A stretch of DNA of 64,000 nucleotides from Senimuribacter sp049852125 (GCF_049852125.1 NZ_CP187532.1:2046001-2110000); one strand, 5' to 3'. Positions 9,220 through 17,924 are shown, numbered from the stretch's first letter. Numbers and translations are program-made. Notes: a model not told the origin generated them from the letters alone.

Positions 9220-10338
9220 TTAAAAAGTTTCTATAAGCTGATTCGGATCGGTAAATGGAATGCCGTATTTATCAGCAGTTTCTTTCAGCGTCAGTTTTCC
9301 CTGATACGTGGTCAGTCCTCTGCGCAGCCCCGCATGATCCTTCAGCGCCTGTCTAACCCCTTTTCCGGCGATTGCAGCCGCATACGGAATGGTCGCATTT
9401 GCCAGTGTTTCCGACGCTGTTTTCGCGAATGCAGACGGAATATTGTCGACCGCATAGTGCAGAATTCCTTCTTCCGTATACACCGGTTCCGCATGATTTG
9501 TACTTCTGCAGGTTTCAATAGCGCCGTGATCATCGCACGCTACATCCACAATCAAAGCGCCTGGTTTCATCAGTTTTAAGTCCTCCCTGTAAATCAGGTG
9601 ATCTTTTCTGGTTTTATCCCACAGAATGCAGTTGATGATCACGTCTGAATTTTTCAGGCACTTTTCCAGGTTGGCACGATTGGAGTAAAGCAGTTCAACA
9701 TTATACGGCAAACGCTTTGCCGCTGCTTCCATGGCCTTGGTATTGACTTCCAGAATCTGCACCCGATTTCCCAGATTGCCTGCCAGCTGCGCAGCGCCCA
9801 TACCGCTGACGCCCGCGCCGATAATCGTGACCACCGGACTTTCCACACCGCACACATTGTTGAGGAGAATGCCCTGACCGCCGTGCACGCTCTGGCTGAA
9901 GTGCAGAGCTGCCAGAAATCCGCCTTTGCCTGCCAGTTCACTCATCGGTGAAAGCAGCGGGAAAGCACCGTCCTCATCGATTACATCCTCATAAGCGATA
10001 CTGGTGCACCCCGATGACAGCAGATATTCTGTCTGATCTAAATGGGCATTGGAATGGATATAGGTAAGGATGATTTTCTGATCGTCGATATACTGATATT
10101 CCTCTGGAAAAATTTCCTTTACTTTATAAATCAGTTCTCCTCTGCTCCATGCTTCCTCTTTCTCCACAATGACTGCGCCCACTGCTTCATATGCAGCATC
10201 TGAAAAATAGCTGCCCAGACCTGCGCCTCGCTCTACCAAAACCGTATGTCCTCTGCGCACCAATTCTCCTGCCGTAGTCGGTGTGGCCGCCACCCTGTTT
10301 TCATACGGTTTAATCTCTTTTATGACACTGATAATCAT
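9220..10338 (-). CDS. ald: Alanine dehydrogenase
   Basis: A 372-residue enzyme interconverting L-alanine with pyruvate and ammonia using NAD. The family start (KEIKPYENRVAATP) and the lysine/histidine catalytic regions (YKVKEIF; TYIHSNAHLDQTE) are present. So are the NAD-binding VVTIIGAGVSGMGAAQLAG near residue 170 and VDNIPSAFAKTAS near the C-terminus. The length matches the family. GAAAGGAAG precedes the ATG. It heads the leftward ald-amidohydrolase-MATE-racemase group and links that group to amino-acid catabolism. Confidence 0.93.
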   Translation of the reverse strand: MIISVIKEIKPYENRVAATPTTAGELVRRGHTVLVERGAGLGSYFSDAAYEAVGAVIVEKEEAWSRGELIYKVKEIFPEEYQYIDDQKIILTYIHSNAHLDQTEYLLSSGCTSIAYEDVIDEDGAFPLLSPMSELAGKGGFLAALHFSQSVHGGQGILLNNVCGVESPVVTIIGAGVSGMGAAQLAGNLGNRVQILEVNTKAMEAAAKRLPYNVELLYSNRANLEKCLKNSDVIINCILWDKTRKDHLIYREDLKLMKPGALIVDVACDDHGAIETCRSTNHAEPVYTEEGILHYAVDNIPSAFAKTASETLANATIPYAAAIAGKGVRQALKDHAGLRRGLTTYQGKLTLKETADKYGIPFTDPNQLIETF

Positions 10339-10450
10339 TTTACTTCTTCCTTTCTACTTTATCTTTTTGCTCCGCCGCAGTTACCCTTTTCCGATGCCGC
10401 GGCTTTTCATAAAAACTTCCTATATTTTAGGTGAGCAAAACCCATGCCAA

Positions 10451-10490
10451 CAAAAAAACAGAAGAAGCTGTTTTCTCTTCTCCTGTTTTT
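10451..10490 (-). terminator. Probable terminator or hairpin between thrC and ald
   Basis: ACAG-AGAAG pairs with CTTCT-CTGT across a loop, and a run of seven T follows on the minus strand. It sits about 130 bases past the thrC stop and about 110 bases upstream of ald, so it could end the thrC transcript. The rest of the 284-base gap (10339-10622) shows no gene. Confidence 0.5.
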
Positions 10491-10622
10491 GACGAAAGAA
10501 TCCATTGAAATTCCATCATTTTCTCTTTGTTACGCGCTGCTTCAAAAATCGCATCTCCGCTTGCGGCACGTCAATCGACGAAAAATAAATTTAACAGTGT
10601 CAATTCTTTTTTCATCTGTACG

Positions 10623-12101
10623 CTATTTTACAGATTTCTCTACCACGTCCATCATCTGGTCGATATCGATCACGCCGGTATGACGGACTTCTTTTTTGTC
10701 CAGATCTTTTAACCCTTTCGGCACGCGGACGCCGGTTTTTTCTGCCAGCGCCTCTACATAGCGGAAACCGTTTTCTGCCTCGCCAAGTCCGATGGATTTT
10801 GCCACACTCTCCGCAAATTTATAGGCGCTCGCAGTAGACGCAATCACAGTCGGCGCAGTATCGCCGGTCGCTTTTCTGTAATCCTCGTAAACCTTATATG
10901 CAACCGCCGTGTGGGTATCCATCAGATATCCATGCTCGCGGTACATTCTGCCGATCGTCTCGTTTGTCTCGCTTACATCAGCGTAGCCGCCGTAAAATTC
11001 CGACAGACCGGATTTGATCTGATCGCTGACCGTATAGCATTTCTCTGTATCAAGCCTTCCCATCAGTTCTTTGATTTCTTCACCGTTGCCGCCGGACAGG
11101 TGATACAGCAGTCTTTCCAGATTGCTGGAAATCAAAATATCCATGGACGGCGAATTGGTCAGATAAAAGTCTCTCTTGATATCGTACACGCCGGTATTGA
11201 TGAAGTCGGTCAATACCTTGTTTTCATTGGAAGCGCAGATAAATTTTCCTACCGGAATGCCCATCTGCTTCGCATAGTAGCCCGCCAGGATGTTGCCGAA
11301 ATTCCCTGTCGGCACGACGATGTTCATCTTTTCGCCGACCTTCAGCACGCCTCGCTCTGCAAGCTTCAGATAACTGTAAACATAGTATGCCACCTGCGGT
11401 ACCAAACGTCCGATATTGATGGAATTAGCGGAAGACAGCTTGCAGCCTGCCGCAGCCAGCTTTTCCGCGAAGGCGCTGTCATTGAAAATCTTTTTCACTC
11501 CAGTCTGGGCATCGTCAAAGTTGCCGTTGATGGCAAAGACATGGGTATTCGCGCCTTCCTGGGTAATCATCTGACGCTCCTGCACCTGGCTGACACCCTG
11601 ATTCGGGAAAAAGACGATAATTTCTGTACCCGGCACATCCGCAAAGCCTTCCAACGCCGCCTTTCCCGTATCGCCGGACGTCGCGGTCAGAATGCAGATT
11701 TTCTTATCTTCCTGTTCTTTTTTGATCGCCGTAGTCAGAAGATACGGCAGAATGGACAGCGCCATGTCTTTAAACGCCGCAGTCTTGCCGTGATACAGCT
11801 CCAGGAAATACGCGTCGCCGGCTTCCACAATCGGCGCGATTTCCTCTGCCTCGAATTTCTCATCATAAGCCCCGTCTACACAGCGCTTCATTTCTTCTTC
11901 TGTATAGTCGTCAAAGAATGCGCCGATAATGGCAAGGGCAACTTCCTGATAGGTTTTCCCCACCATCTCGTCTATCTGAAACGGCAGCGCCGGAATCTCT
12001 GTCGGCACGAAAAGACCTTTATCTTCAGAAAGTCCCTGAATAATCGCCTGCGCGCCCGTCAGCTCCTGCCGGCTTCCTCTTGTACTTTTAAATTTTCTCA
12101 T
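10623..12101 (-). CDS. thrC: Threonine synthase
   Basis: A 492-residue PLP enzyme that converts O-phospho-L-homoserine to threonine. It shows the long-form threonine synthase layout: an N-terminal SRQELTGAQAI region, the PLP lysine in YHGKTAAFKDMALS (about residue 105-118), TATSGDTGKAALEG for phosphate binding, and SANSINIGRLVPQ. The length fits the family. GAGGAG precedes the start. Only the tRNA-Glu gene and its terminator lie upstream, so it may be expressed by readthrough past that terminator. Confidence 0.95.
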   Translation of the reverse strand: MRKFKSTRGSRQELTGAQAIIQGLSEDKGLFVPTEIPALPFQIDEMVGKTYQEVALAIIGAFFDDYTEEEMKRCVDGAYDEKFEAEEIAPIVEAGDAYFLELYHGKTAAFKDMALSILPYLLTTAIKKEQEDKKICILTATSGDTGKAALEGFADVPGTEIIVFFPNQGVSQVQERQMITQEGANTHVFAINGNFDDAQTGVKKIFNDSAFAEKLAAAGCKLSSANSINIGRLVPQVAYYVYSYLKLAERGVLKVGEKMNIVVPTGNFGNILAGYYAKQMGIPVGKFICASNENKVLTDFINTGVYDIKRDFYLTNSPSMDILISSNLERLLYHLSGGNGEEIKELMGRLDTEKCYTVSDQIKSGLSEFYGGYADVSETNETIGRMYREHGYLMDTHTAVAYKVYEDYRKATGDTAPTVIASTASAYKFAESVAKSIGLGEAENGFRYVEALAEKTGVRVPKGLKDLDKKEVRHTGVIDIDQMMDVVEKSVK

Positions 12102-12130
12102 CTGGCATTCTCCTCATTCCTTCTATGTTA

Positions 12131-12165
12131 TTAAAAAACGTTGAAATCCTCTGGATTCCAACGTT
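12131..12165 (-). terminator. Terminator downstream of tRNA-Glu, upstream of thrC
   Basis: A 13-bp stem (AACGTTGGAATCC against GGATTTCAACGTT, one mismatch) with a 3-base loop, followed by T6 on the minus strand. It lies 25 bases after the tRNA 3' end and 30 bases before the thrC start. No T-box consensus was seen, so it is read as a terminator rather than a riboswitch. Confidence 0.75.
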
Positions 12166-12187
12166 CTCGTCCCTTTAGGACATTCCA

Positions 12188-12262
12188 TGGTACTGCCTAG
12201 GGGAGTCGAACCCCTGATTCAGCCGTGAGAGGGCTACGTCTTGACCACTTGACCAAGGCAGC
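12188..12262 (-). tRNA. tRNA-Glu, anticodon CTC, with encoded CCA
   Basis: On the minus strand a full cloverleaf can be drawn: acceptor GCTGCCT/AGGCAGT (one G-T pair), a D-arm with GTC/GAC, anticodon stem TAGCC/GGCTG with loop CTCTCAC (anticodon CTC), and T-arm AGGGG-TTCGACT-CCCCT. The discriminator is A, and CCA is encoded at 12190-12188. The body resembles bacterial tRNA-Glu. CTC reads GAG codons. It has its own promoter and terminator and lies just upstream of thrC. Confidence 0.9.
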
Positions 12263-12303
12263 ATATTGAATTGATTCTGTGAATTTGAAAACTCACAGGG
12301 TCT

Positions 12304-12332
12304 ATTATACACGTGTTAAAGCTTCTTGTCCA
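12304..12332 (-). promoter_or_regulatory. Promoter of tRNA-Glu
   Basis: Minus-strand TGGACA (12332-12327), a 17-bp spacer and TATAAT (12309-12304), about 42 bases before the tRNA 5' end. The 25-bp duplication bounding the IS starts only 4 bp upstream of the -35 box. Confidence 0.75.
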
Positions 12333-12336
12333 GCAG

Positions 12337-12361
12337 TTTTTCAAAGAATCTATATTTTTTT
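12337..12361 (+). repeat. Left copy of the 25-bp target-site duplication
   Basis: Identical over 25 bp to 13476-13500. It is AT-rich, with a CAAAGAATC core flanked by T5 and T7 runs. It directly abuts the left end of the insertion sequence. Confidence 0.85.
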
Positions 12362-13475
12362 TGTAGAGTTACAATTGATGTGACACTTGCCTATAGAAAA
12401 AGACGATAGGATCTGTTAGAATGTTAATCACCACAAAAAACATATCTGAAAGGAACCCTATCGTCATGAACAGTATAACACAAACTCAACGATATTTGCC
12501 ACATGAAATTTCTACCCGTTTTTACGCAGTGAATCTTTATCGCAGCGGTCAGTCCGTCGCCTTTGTCTGCAGGCGCTACCATATATCTAAATCTTCCCTT
12601 ATGCGCTGGAACAAACGCTTTGATGGTACGAAAGAGTCCCTTATGGATCATTCTCACAGACCCAAAACGCCTCATCCTTCTTCTCATACCACTGAGGAAC
12701 TCAAGTGGATTCGTGATTTGCACAGACGCAATCCCCACGCCTCCGTCTGCGAAATCTATGGAAAATTACGTACTTCCAAAGGGTATCGCAGGCATCCCGG
12801 CTCTCTTTACCGTGTATTTTCTCGGCTAGGGTATACCAAGCAAAAAGTGACTCCCACTAACAAATATACTCCAAAGCCTTATGCGACTCCTCAGGCTGTT
12901 GGTGAAAAGTGGCAGATGGATGTGAAATATGTGCCCTCTGCCTGCTATACTGGCTCTATGCCTGACAAATTTTATCAATATACAATCATAGATGAAGCTT
13001 CCAGACAGCGCTTCCTCTACCCATATAAAGAACAGAGTTCTTATTCTACCGTTAATTTCATAAAGCGCGCTATCCAATTCTTTGGATATACACCAAAAAT
13101 GATTCAAACGGATAATGGCGCTGAATTTACTTATCCAAAAGACTACAAAAAACTACATCCGATGGATAAACTCTGTGATGAACTTGGCATTACCCACAAG
13201 CTGATTCGTCCACACACACCAAGACACAATGGCAAAGTAGAACGCAGCCATCGATTGGACCAGGAGCGATTTTACAATTACCTGTATTTCTACTCCTATG
13301 AAGATTTAAAAGTGCAGATGCTCCGCTATCTAAAACGTTACAACAACACCCCTAAACCAGTCCTTGGGTGGGCTACACCTTTGGAGAAAAGGGCATCTTT
13401 AGAATTGCATTCTCATGATACCATATCGTCAAATTGATGCTCCCTTTTTGGTGTCACATCATTGACAAAACAACA
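12362..13475 (+). mobile_element. IS481-type insertion sequence, complete, 1114 bp
   Basis: Bounded by imperfect 25-bp inverted repeats that start with TGT. Left 12362-12386 and right 13475-13451 match at about 18 of 25 positions, and the inner 11 bases (TGATGTGACAC) are identical. One transposase gene fills the element. Perfect 25-bp direct repeats lie immediately outside both ends, which indicates a recent, intact insertion. The TGT ends and single DDE transposase fit IS481, but 25 bp is longer than the 4-15 bp duplications known for that family. Confidence 0.85.
12466..13437 (+). CDS. IS481-family DDE transposase
   Basis: A 323-residue transposase with an N-terminal helix-turn-helix (VCRRYHISKSSLMRWNKRF, about residues 30-48) and an integrase-type catalytic core. 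The DDE residues are in KWQMDVKYV, IQTDNGAEF and NGKVERSHRLDQE. The ATG at 12466 was preferred over an in-frame ATG at 12421 because AAAGGAA lies 11 bases upstream and the protein then begins like the family (MNSITQTQRY). The frame is intact, so the element may be active. Confidence 0.92.
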   Translation: MNSITQTQRYLPHEISTRFYAVNLYRSGQSVAFVCRRYHISKSSLMRWNKRFDGTKESLMDHSHRPKTPHPSSHTTEELKWIRDLHRRNPHASVCEIYGKLRTSKGYRRHPGSLYRVFSRLGYTKQKVTPTNKYTPKPYATPQAVGEKWQMDVKYVPSACYTGSMPDKFYQYTIIDEASRQRFLYPYKEQSSYSTVNFIKRAIQFFGYTPKMIQTDNGAEFTYPKDYKKLHPMDKLCDELGITHKLIRPHTPRHNGKVERSHRLDQERFYNYLYFYSYEDLKVQMLRYLKRYNNTPKPVLGWATPLEKRASLELHSHDTISSN

Positions 13476-13500
13476 TTTTTCAAAGAATCTATATTTTTTT
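13476..13500 (+). repeat. Right copy of the 25-bp target-site duplication
   Basis: Perfect copy of 12337-12361, abutting the right end of the insertion sequence. Confidence 0.85.
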
Positions 13501-13606
13501 CTTATTACGCTTAACCATGGCGCATAACAAACTAGATTCTACTAGCTTCCATATAAGCCGCCATAAATTTCACCGAGTATTGAGCCCGTCTGCTAAACAA
13601 GCTTTA

Positions 13607-13939
13607 TCACAACCACGAAAAAAGATCAAATACAAATACGGCCATAATCGTCATCACTGCCGCGATCAGCAAGCCCAAAACAGAGCAAATCAACCCCGCA
13701 ATAGCCATCCCCTGCCTGTATGAGTTCCTGCAAAGGCTACGAATGCCGAATATGATTCCTATAATCCCTGCAATAATTCCTATAGGAAGATAGAAAACAG
13801 ATACGATAGACAATACGCCGCACGTCAGCGATGCCACTGCGTCAGTATGAGTAGCCTTATACTCCACCTCTGCGTATCGGTCATAATCAAAATCCACCAT
13901 GGTTGTGGTTCTTTCCCGATCAAATTCCTTTTCTTTCAT
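13607..13939 (-). CDS. DUF4190-like small membrane protein
   Basis: A 110-residue protein. About 35 hydrophilic residues are followed by two hydrophobic segments (about 36-65 and 75-105) separated by GIRSLCRNSYRQGMAIAG. This resembles the DUF4190 pattern in which a short cytoplasmic loop with a GMAIAGL-type motif joins two helices. The function of that family is not known. AGAAGGAAA precedes the ATG. Its promoter region overlaps the edge of a dispersed repeat (13968-14062) that supplies a TATAAT element. Confidence 0.7.
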   Translation of the reverse strand: MKEKEFDRERTTTMVDFDYDRYAEVEYKATHTDAVASLTCGVLSIVSVFYLPIGIIAGIIGIIFGIRSLCRNSYRQGMAIAGLICSVLGLLIAAVMTIMAVFVFDLFSWL

Positions 13940-13967
13940 AAGTCTATTTCCTTCTCTTATGATATAA

Positions 13968-14062
13968 TTATACCATGACGATTCCTCTGAACATAGAATC
14001 GCAAGTCATGATTCAATGAACGCTTCCTTGCGGCAACGCCGTTTCAATGGCTTGCGTTCATT
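13968..14062 (-). repeat. Dispersed 95-bp intergenic repeat, copy 1
   Basis: About 95% identical (5 differences in 95) to 30233-30327. It contains two imperfect inverted repeats: ATGAC-GATTC against GAATC..GTCAT, and AATGAACGC against GCGTTCATT. On the minus strand it ends in CATGGTATAAT, which lies at promoter distance from the DUF4190-like gene. The other copy sits in the same orientation before a CobW gene. Confidence 0.85.
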
Positions 14063-14112
14063 CTTCTTCTATTCTGACAGAATTCTGAAAGCACGAAAGC
14101 AAATTCACTACC

Positions 14113-14156
14113 TAAAAAAGAGGCCGGTAATTCTCTCACAGGCCGCTTTTTCTTCG
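14113..14156 (-). terminator. Terminator after the acyltransferase gene
   Basis: GGCC-based stem (AGCGGCC against GGCCTCT) around a 15-base loop, followed by T6 on the minus strand, immediately downstream of the acyltransferase stop. It also has a T-run in the plus direction. Confidence 0.7.
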
Positions 14157-14160
14157 ATTT

Positions 14161-15270
14161 CTATTGTTTCTGTCTTTCCAGCAATCTCACAATTCCAAGG
14201 CCGCAGCCGACCAGTGTTTTTTCCACCGCGCCAAAAAAGCCCAATACGATATGGTTCATCATCCACATGAAGACGCTGTACAACCCGTCCACCACGAAAT
14301 CGTAGAACCTGGAAACTGGTTTTGATGAGAATACTACCACGCACAAAGAGGCCAGTCCAAAGATCAACACATAATACAATACACTGTCAGCCTCCGGCAG
14401 CATAAACAGTCCCATGGTAATCCCGTGCTTCCTTATCCACTGACGAACTACCAGATGAAAAATATACACCGGCATCGTATTTCTTCCAACATATGCCAAA
14501 TAATTATCCTTACCCGGCAATACATTAAACATCAGCACGATCCACGCACATCCCAATACTACCAGCAGTAACCGCATCAAAACATCCGTATACCACATCA
14601 CTCTAATTTCAGCTCCTGGCCTGCGCAGCAAATACCATTCCACTGGAATTTCCTTCAAGCCAAAGGCAAGATACACAGAAATTCCCGTCAGCACAATACC
14701 CAAAAGCCAGCATTGCCATCTCTTAAGGCATTTTATCTTAGAGATATGCTCCGGTGTGCAATAATATCCTAAGAAGAAGAACGGAAAATATGAAACGATT
14801 CTTCCCAATGACAAAAACTCCGTCAAAAATGGTATGCAGCCAGCAAATAAATACAATACAAAGGTAATCGCGAAGAAATGAGGAATCTTCACATAATTTT
14901 TCTGGAATACCTTGTACAAAAACAACGCCAGCATAAACCACATGGCAAACGGAGGTCTGTCAAAATACAAAGTCGCGTGACCCCAAAGCAGCGTCCTGAT
15001 GCCGTAGAAGAAAAAGATACTTAATATATACGGCCACAAAAATGTTTTAAACGCAATGGTCCTGCTCTTTTCCGGCTTCTTAGAAAAATATCCGGATAAA
15101 AACATGAATGCCTGCATAACAAACACATTAATAGTTATGTAAACGATACCACTCAGAGAATCGTGACTGAAATGTCCCGCCATTCTGGTAAAATGCGAGA
15201 TGGGGATGCTCCACATACACAGACCTCGAAGCGTATCAAATACGTAATCTCTTTGTTTGGTCTCTCCCAT
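14161..15270 (-). CDS. Membrane acyltransferase (acyltransferase 3 family)
   Basis: A 369-residue protein with about 10 membrane segments. The family signature is visible at the N-terminus: RDYVFDTLRGLCMWSIPISH, with the expected catalytic His, then FVMQAFMFLSGYFSKKP. Acyltransferase-3 proteins add acetyl or other acyl groups to sugars, peptidoglycan or secreted molecules. The ATG at 15270 was chosen because GGAGGAA lies 7 bases before it; an upstream ATG overlaps that ribosome site. It follows glpK by 33 bp and may be cotranscribed. The substrate is unknown. Confidence 0.82.
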   Translation of the reverse strand: MGETKQRDYVFDTLRGLCMWSIPISHFTRMAGHFSHDSLSGIVYITINVFVMQAFMFLSGYFSKKPEKSRTIAFKTFLWPYILSIFFFYGIRTLLWGHATLYFDRPPFAMWFMLALFLYKVFQKNYVKIPHFFAITFVLYLFAGCIPFLTEFLSLGRIVSYFPFFFLGYYCTPEHISKIKCLKRWQCWLLGIVLTGISVYLAFGLKEIPVEWYLLRRPGAEIRVMWYTDVLMRLLLVVLGCAWIVLMFNVLPGKDNYLAYVGRNTMPVYIFHLVVRQWIRKHGITMGLFMLPEADSVLYYVLIFGLASLCVVVFSSKPVSRFYDFVVDGLYSVFMWMMNHIVLGFFGAVEKTLVGCGLGIVRLLERQKQ

Positions 15271-15303
15271 AGTTGCTTCCTCCATGAAAACAGATATAAA
15301 TTT

Positions 15304-16797
15304 TTACTCTTTCGCCCAGCTGCGGCAACGATCCACAGCTTTATGCCAGTCAGCAAGAAGCCGCTCTCTGCGTTTTTCATCCATTGCTGGTACAAAGGTT
15401 CTGTCAATCCGCCAGTTATTCAATATATCCTCTTGGTTCTTCCAATATCCTGACGCAAGGCCTGCCAGATATGCGGCGCCCAGGGATGTCGTTTCAATGC
15501 ACTGCGGCCGTAAAACCTCCCGATCCAGAATATCAGCCTGAAACTGCATCAGGAAATCATTGGCACAAGCGCCGCCGTCCACTTTTAGAGAAATCAGGCT
15601 CTGCCCTAAATCTGTAGCCATGGCGTCTAACAGGTCGCTTGCCTGATAGGCCATAGATTCTAACGTTGCCCGAACCAAATGATTCTTTCCGGAACCTCTG
15701 GTAAGTCCAAATACTGCTCCCCTGGCGTACGGATCCCAATACGGCGCGCCCAAACCCACAAACGCAGGTACAACATAGACGCCCCCGTTATCGGCAACTG
15801 CCGTTGCCATTACCTCTGAATCAGAGGAATTCTCTAAAATATCTAATTCATCCCGAAGCCACTGAACAGCCGCCCCGCAAACGAATACCGAACCTTCCAG
15901 AGCATAATGAACCTTTCCATCCAGTCCCCACGCAATAGTTGTCAAAAGACCATTTTTCGACATTACGGGAACCTCTCCAGTACTTAACAGCAAGAAGCAG
16001 CCTGTCCCATAAGTGCTCTTTGCCTCTCCAGGCGCAAAACAGGTCTGTCCGAACAACGCAGCCTGCTGATCCCCCGCGGCTCCGGAGATCTTAATCGGGC
16101 CTGCAAATAATGTACCTTCTGTTTCACCATAGATCTGACTGGAGGGAACTGGAGCAGGCAGCATACATTTGGGAACATTCAGGATTTTTAATATATCGTC
16201 ATCCCATTGCAGCGTATGAATGTTAAACATCATAGTTCTGGACGCGTTGGAATAATCTGTAACATGCACCCGTCCCCCTGTCATCTTCCAGATCAGCCAG
16301 GTTTCAATAGTACCGAAAAGCAAGTCTCCGGCTTCCGCACGCTCCCTTGCGCCATCCACATGTTCTAAAACCCAACGCAGCTTTGTGCCGCTGAAATAAG
16401 CGTCGATCAAAAGTCCTGTCTTTTCCCTGATCGTCTCCGTTAATCCCTGCGCTATCAGAGAATCAGCATATTCCGCCGTTCGTCTGCACTGCCACACAAT
16501 AGCGTTGCAAATAGGTTCGCCGGTATGCCTGTCCCACACTACAGTAGTCTCCCTTTGATTGGTAATTCCGATAGCCTCGATATTTTGATAAGTAAGCCCT
16601 GCTTTTAGCATAGCTTCATGAGCTACCGTCATCTGTGTTGACCATATCTCATTGGCGTCGTGCTCTACCCATCCGGCCTGTGGGTAATACTGCCGAAACT
16701 CCTTCTGGGCTACACTGATCATATTTCCTCTTTTATCATAGATGATAGATCGTGAACTGGTCGTTCCCTGATCCAACGCTAAAATGTACTTATCCAT
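15304..16797 (-). CDS. glpK: Glycerol kinase
   Basis: A 497-residue FGGY kinase, exactly the usual length. N-terminal YILALDQGTTSSRSI binds ATP phosphate. GITNQRETTVVWDRHTGEPI is diagnostic for glycerol kinases within FGGY, and the C-terminal SLKVDGGACANDFLMQFQAD is the second FGGY signature. It phosphorylates glycerol to sn-glycerol 3-phosphate. ATG 16797 follows GAAGGAG. No glpF, glpD or glpP lies nearby, so it stands apart from a classical glycerol operon. It follows hemW by 23 bp. Confidence 0.95.
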   Translation of the reverse strand: MDKYILALDQGTTSSRSIIYDKRGNMISVAQKEFRQYYPQAGWVEHDANEIWSTQMTVAHEAMLKAGLTYQNIEAIGITNQRETTVVWDRHTGEPICNAIVWQCRRTAEYADSLIAQGLTETIREKTGLLIDAYFSGTKLRWVLEHVDGARERAEAGDLLFGTIETWLIWKMTGGRVHVTDYSNASRTMMFNIHTLQWDDDILKILNVPKCMLPAPVPSSQIYGETEGTLFAGPIKISGAAGDQQAALFGQTCFAPGEAKSTYGTGCFLLLSTGEVPVMSKNGLLTTIAWGLDGKVHYALEGSVFVCGAAVQWLRDELDILENSSDSEVMATAVADNGGVYVVPAFVGLGAPYWDPYARGAVFGLTRGSGKNHLVRATLESMAYQASDLLDAMATDLGQSLISLKVDGGACANDFLMQFQADILDREVLRPQCIETTSLGAAYLAGLASGYWKNQEDILNNWRIDRTFVPAMDEKRRERLLADWHKAVDRCRSWAKE

Positions 16798-16820
16798 CTT
16801 TTCTCCTTCCCCGTCCAAGA

Positions 16821-17924
16821 TCAAACAAAAATAGCCATAATTACATTAGATATATCAATGCCTCTTTCACTGAGCCGCAGACCTTCGCCCGTATCCACCA
16901 ACTGCCCTGACGCGAAAAAAGGAGCAAGCTCCCCCTTCCGGTCTGCAAATACATCCCAAAACTCCTGTCCAGTCAATCTTTTAAAATCATCAAACCGGAT
17001 GCCGCAAGTCTTTCGTAGCCCTGTGAATACAAACTCTCCCGCAGTATCCGCCAAACTATTCTCACGGAATTCCATCAAAGGCGCTTCAGTAAAACGAACG
17101 CCGTCTACGAAGCTGCTCGCCCCGCTGCCTATACCAAGATAGTCCTCCATAGACCAGTATTTCAGATTATGACGACACTGTCTTCCCTGTAAAGCGCAAT
17201 TAGATATTTCATAATGGTCATATCCGGCCTGCTTCAATAGCATAATCGCCCTGTGATACATTTCTCTGTCTGTCTCGTCGGGAATCTGCTCTATCTCTCC
17301 TGCCAGAAACATATCGTAGAAAGGCGTTCCTTCCTCAATCTGCAAGCTGTAAAAAGACACATGCTCCGGCGAAAGCATGATAGTTTTTCGCAGTGTATCC
17401 TCCCATATCTCCATTGAATGACCCGGTATAGCAAACATCAGATCCATATTAATATTGTCGAACCCACAGTCTCTGGCAAGATAGAAATTATCCAGAAAAT
17501 CCGCTGCAGTATGTGCCCGCCCCAGGTTTTTAAGACAGCGATCATTAAAAGACTGCAGCCCTATGGACAGACGGTTGATACCGGCCCTTCGGTATGCGCG
17601 CAGCTTCTCCTCCGTCAACGTTTTCGGATTCGCCTCTATGGTAATTTCCGCTCCGGCTTTCAATTGAAAAGAAGCACGCAGACAGCCCAATAGTTCTTCC
17701 ATCGCAGCAGACGGCAAAATCGACGGCGTACCGCCGCCGATAAACACCGTATCCACTTCGTAAGCACGGCCATAAATTTTGCCGTATTCTTTCATATCAT
17801 CTATCAGAGATTCCACATATGCTGCTTTCTCTGCATCACTGGCGCCTTCATGAGAATAAAATCCACAGTAGCGGCACTTTGATATGCAGAAGGGAATGTG
17901 AATATAGACGCCAAGTTTGTTCAT
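16821..17924 (-). CDS. hemW: HemW-type radical SAM protein (coproporphyrinogen III oxidase-like)
   Basis: A 367-residue radical SAM protein. VYIHIPFCISKCRYCGFYS holds the CxxxCxxC cluster motif at residues 13-20, followed by FIGGGTPSILP and RLSIGLQSFND. The extra Cys of the CxxxCxxCxC form found in true HemN is replaced by Phe, as in HemW. HemW is a heme-binding chaperone rather than the oxidase. It overlaps the lepA stop by one base; the lepA-hemW order is conserved in Bacillota. Confidence 0.9.
   Translation of the reverse strand: MNKLGVYIHIPFCISKCRYCGFYSHEGASDAEKAAYVESLIDDMKEYGKIYGRAYEVDTVFIGGGTPSILPSAAMEELLGCLRASFQLKAGAEITIEANPKTLTEEKLRAYRRAGINRLSIGLQSFNDRCLKNLGRAHTAADFLDNFYLARDCGFDNINMDLMFAIPGHSMEIWEDTLRKTIMLSPEHVSFYSLQIEEGTPFYDMFLAGEIEQIPDETDREMYHRAIMLLKQAGYDHYEISNCALQGRQCRHNLKYWSMEDYLGIGSGASSFVDGVRFTEAPLMEFRENSLADTAGEFVFTGLRKTCGIRFDDFKRLTGQEFWDVFADRKGELAPFFASGQLVDTGEGLRLSERGIDISNVIMAIFV

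Noticed and set aside
10911..12134. Plus-strand open frame of about 400 codons opposite thrC
   Set aside because: It is antisense to threonine synthase and shows low-complexity His/Arg-rich content typical of shadow frames.
12102..12190. T-box riboswitch upstream of thrC
   Set aside because: The AGGGTGGNACCGCG-type antiterminator is absent; the hairpin is better read as the tRNA terminator.
12421..12465. Longer transposase start at ATG 12421
   Set aside because: No ribosome site precedes it, and the extra residues do not resemble the family.
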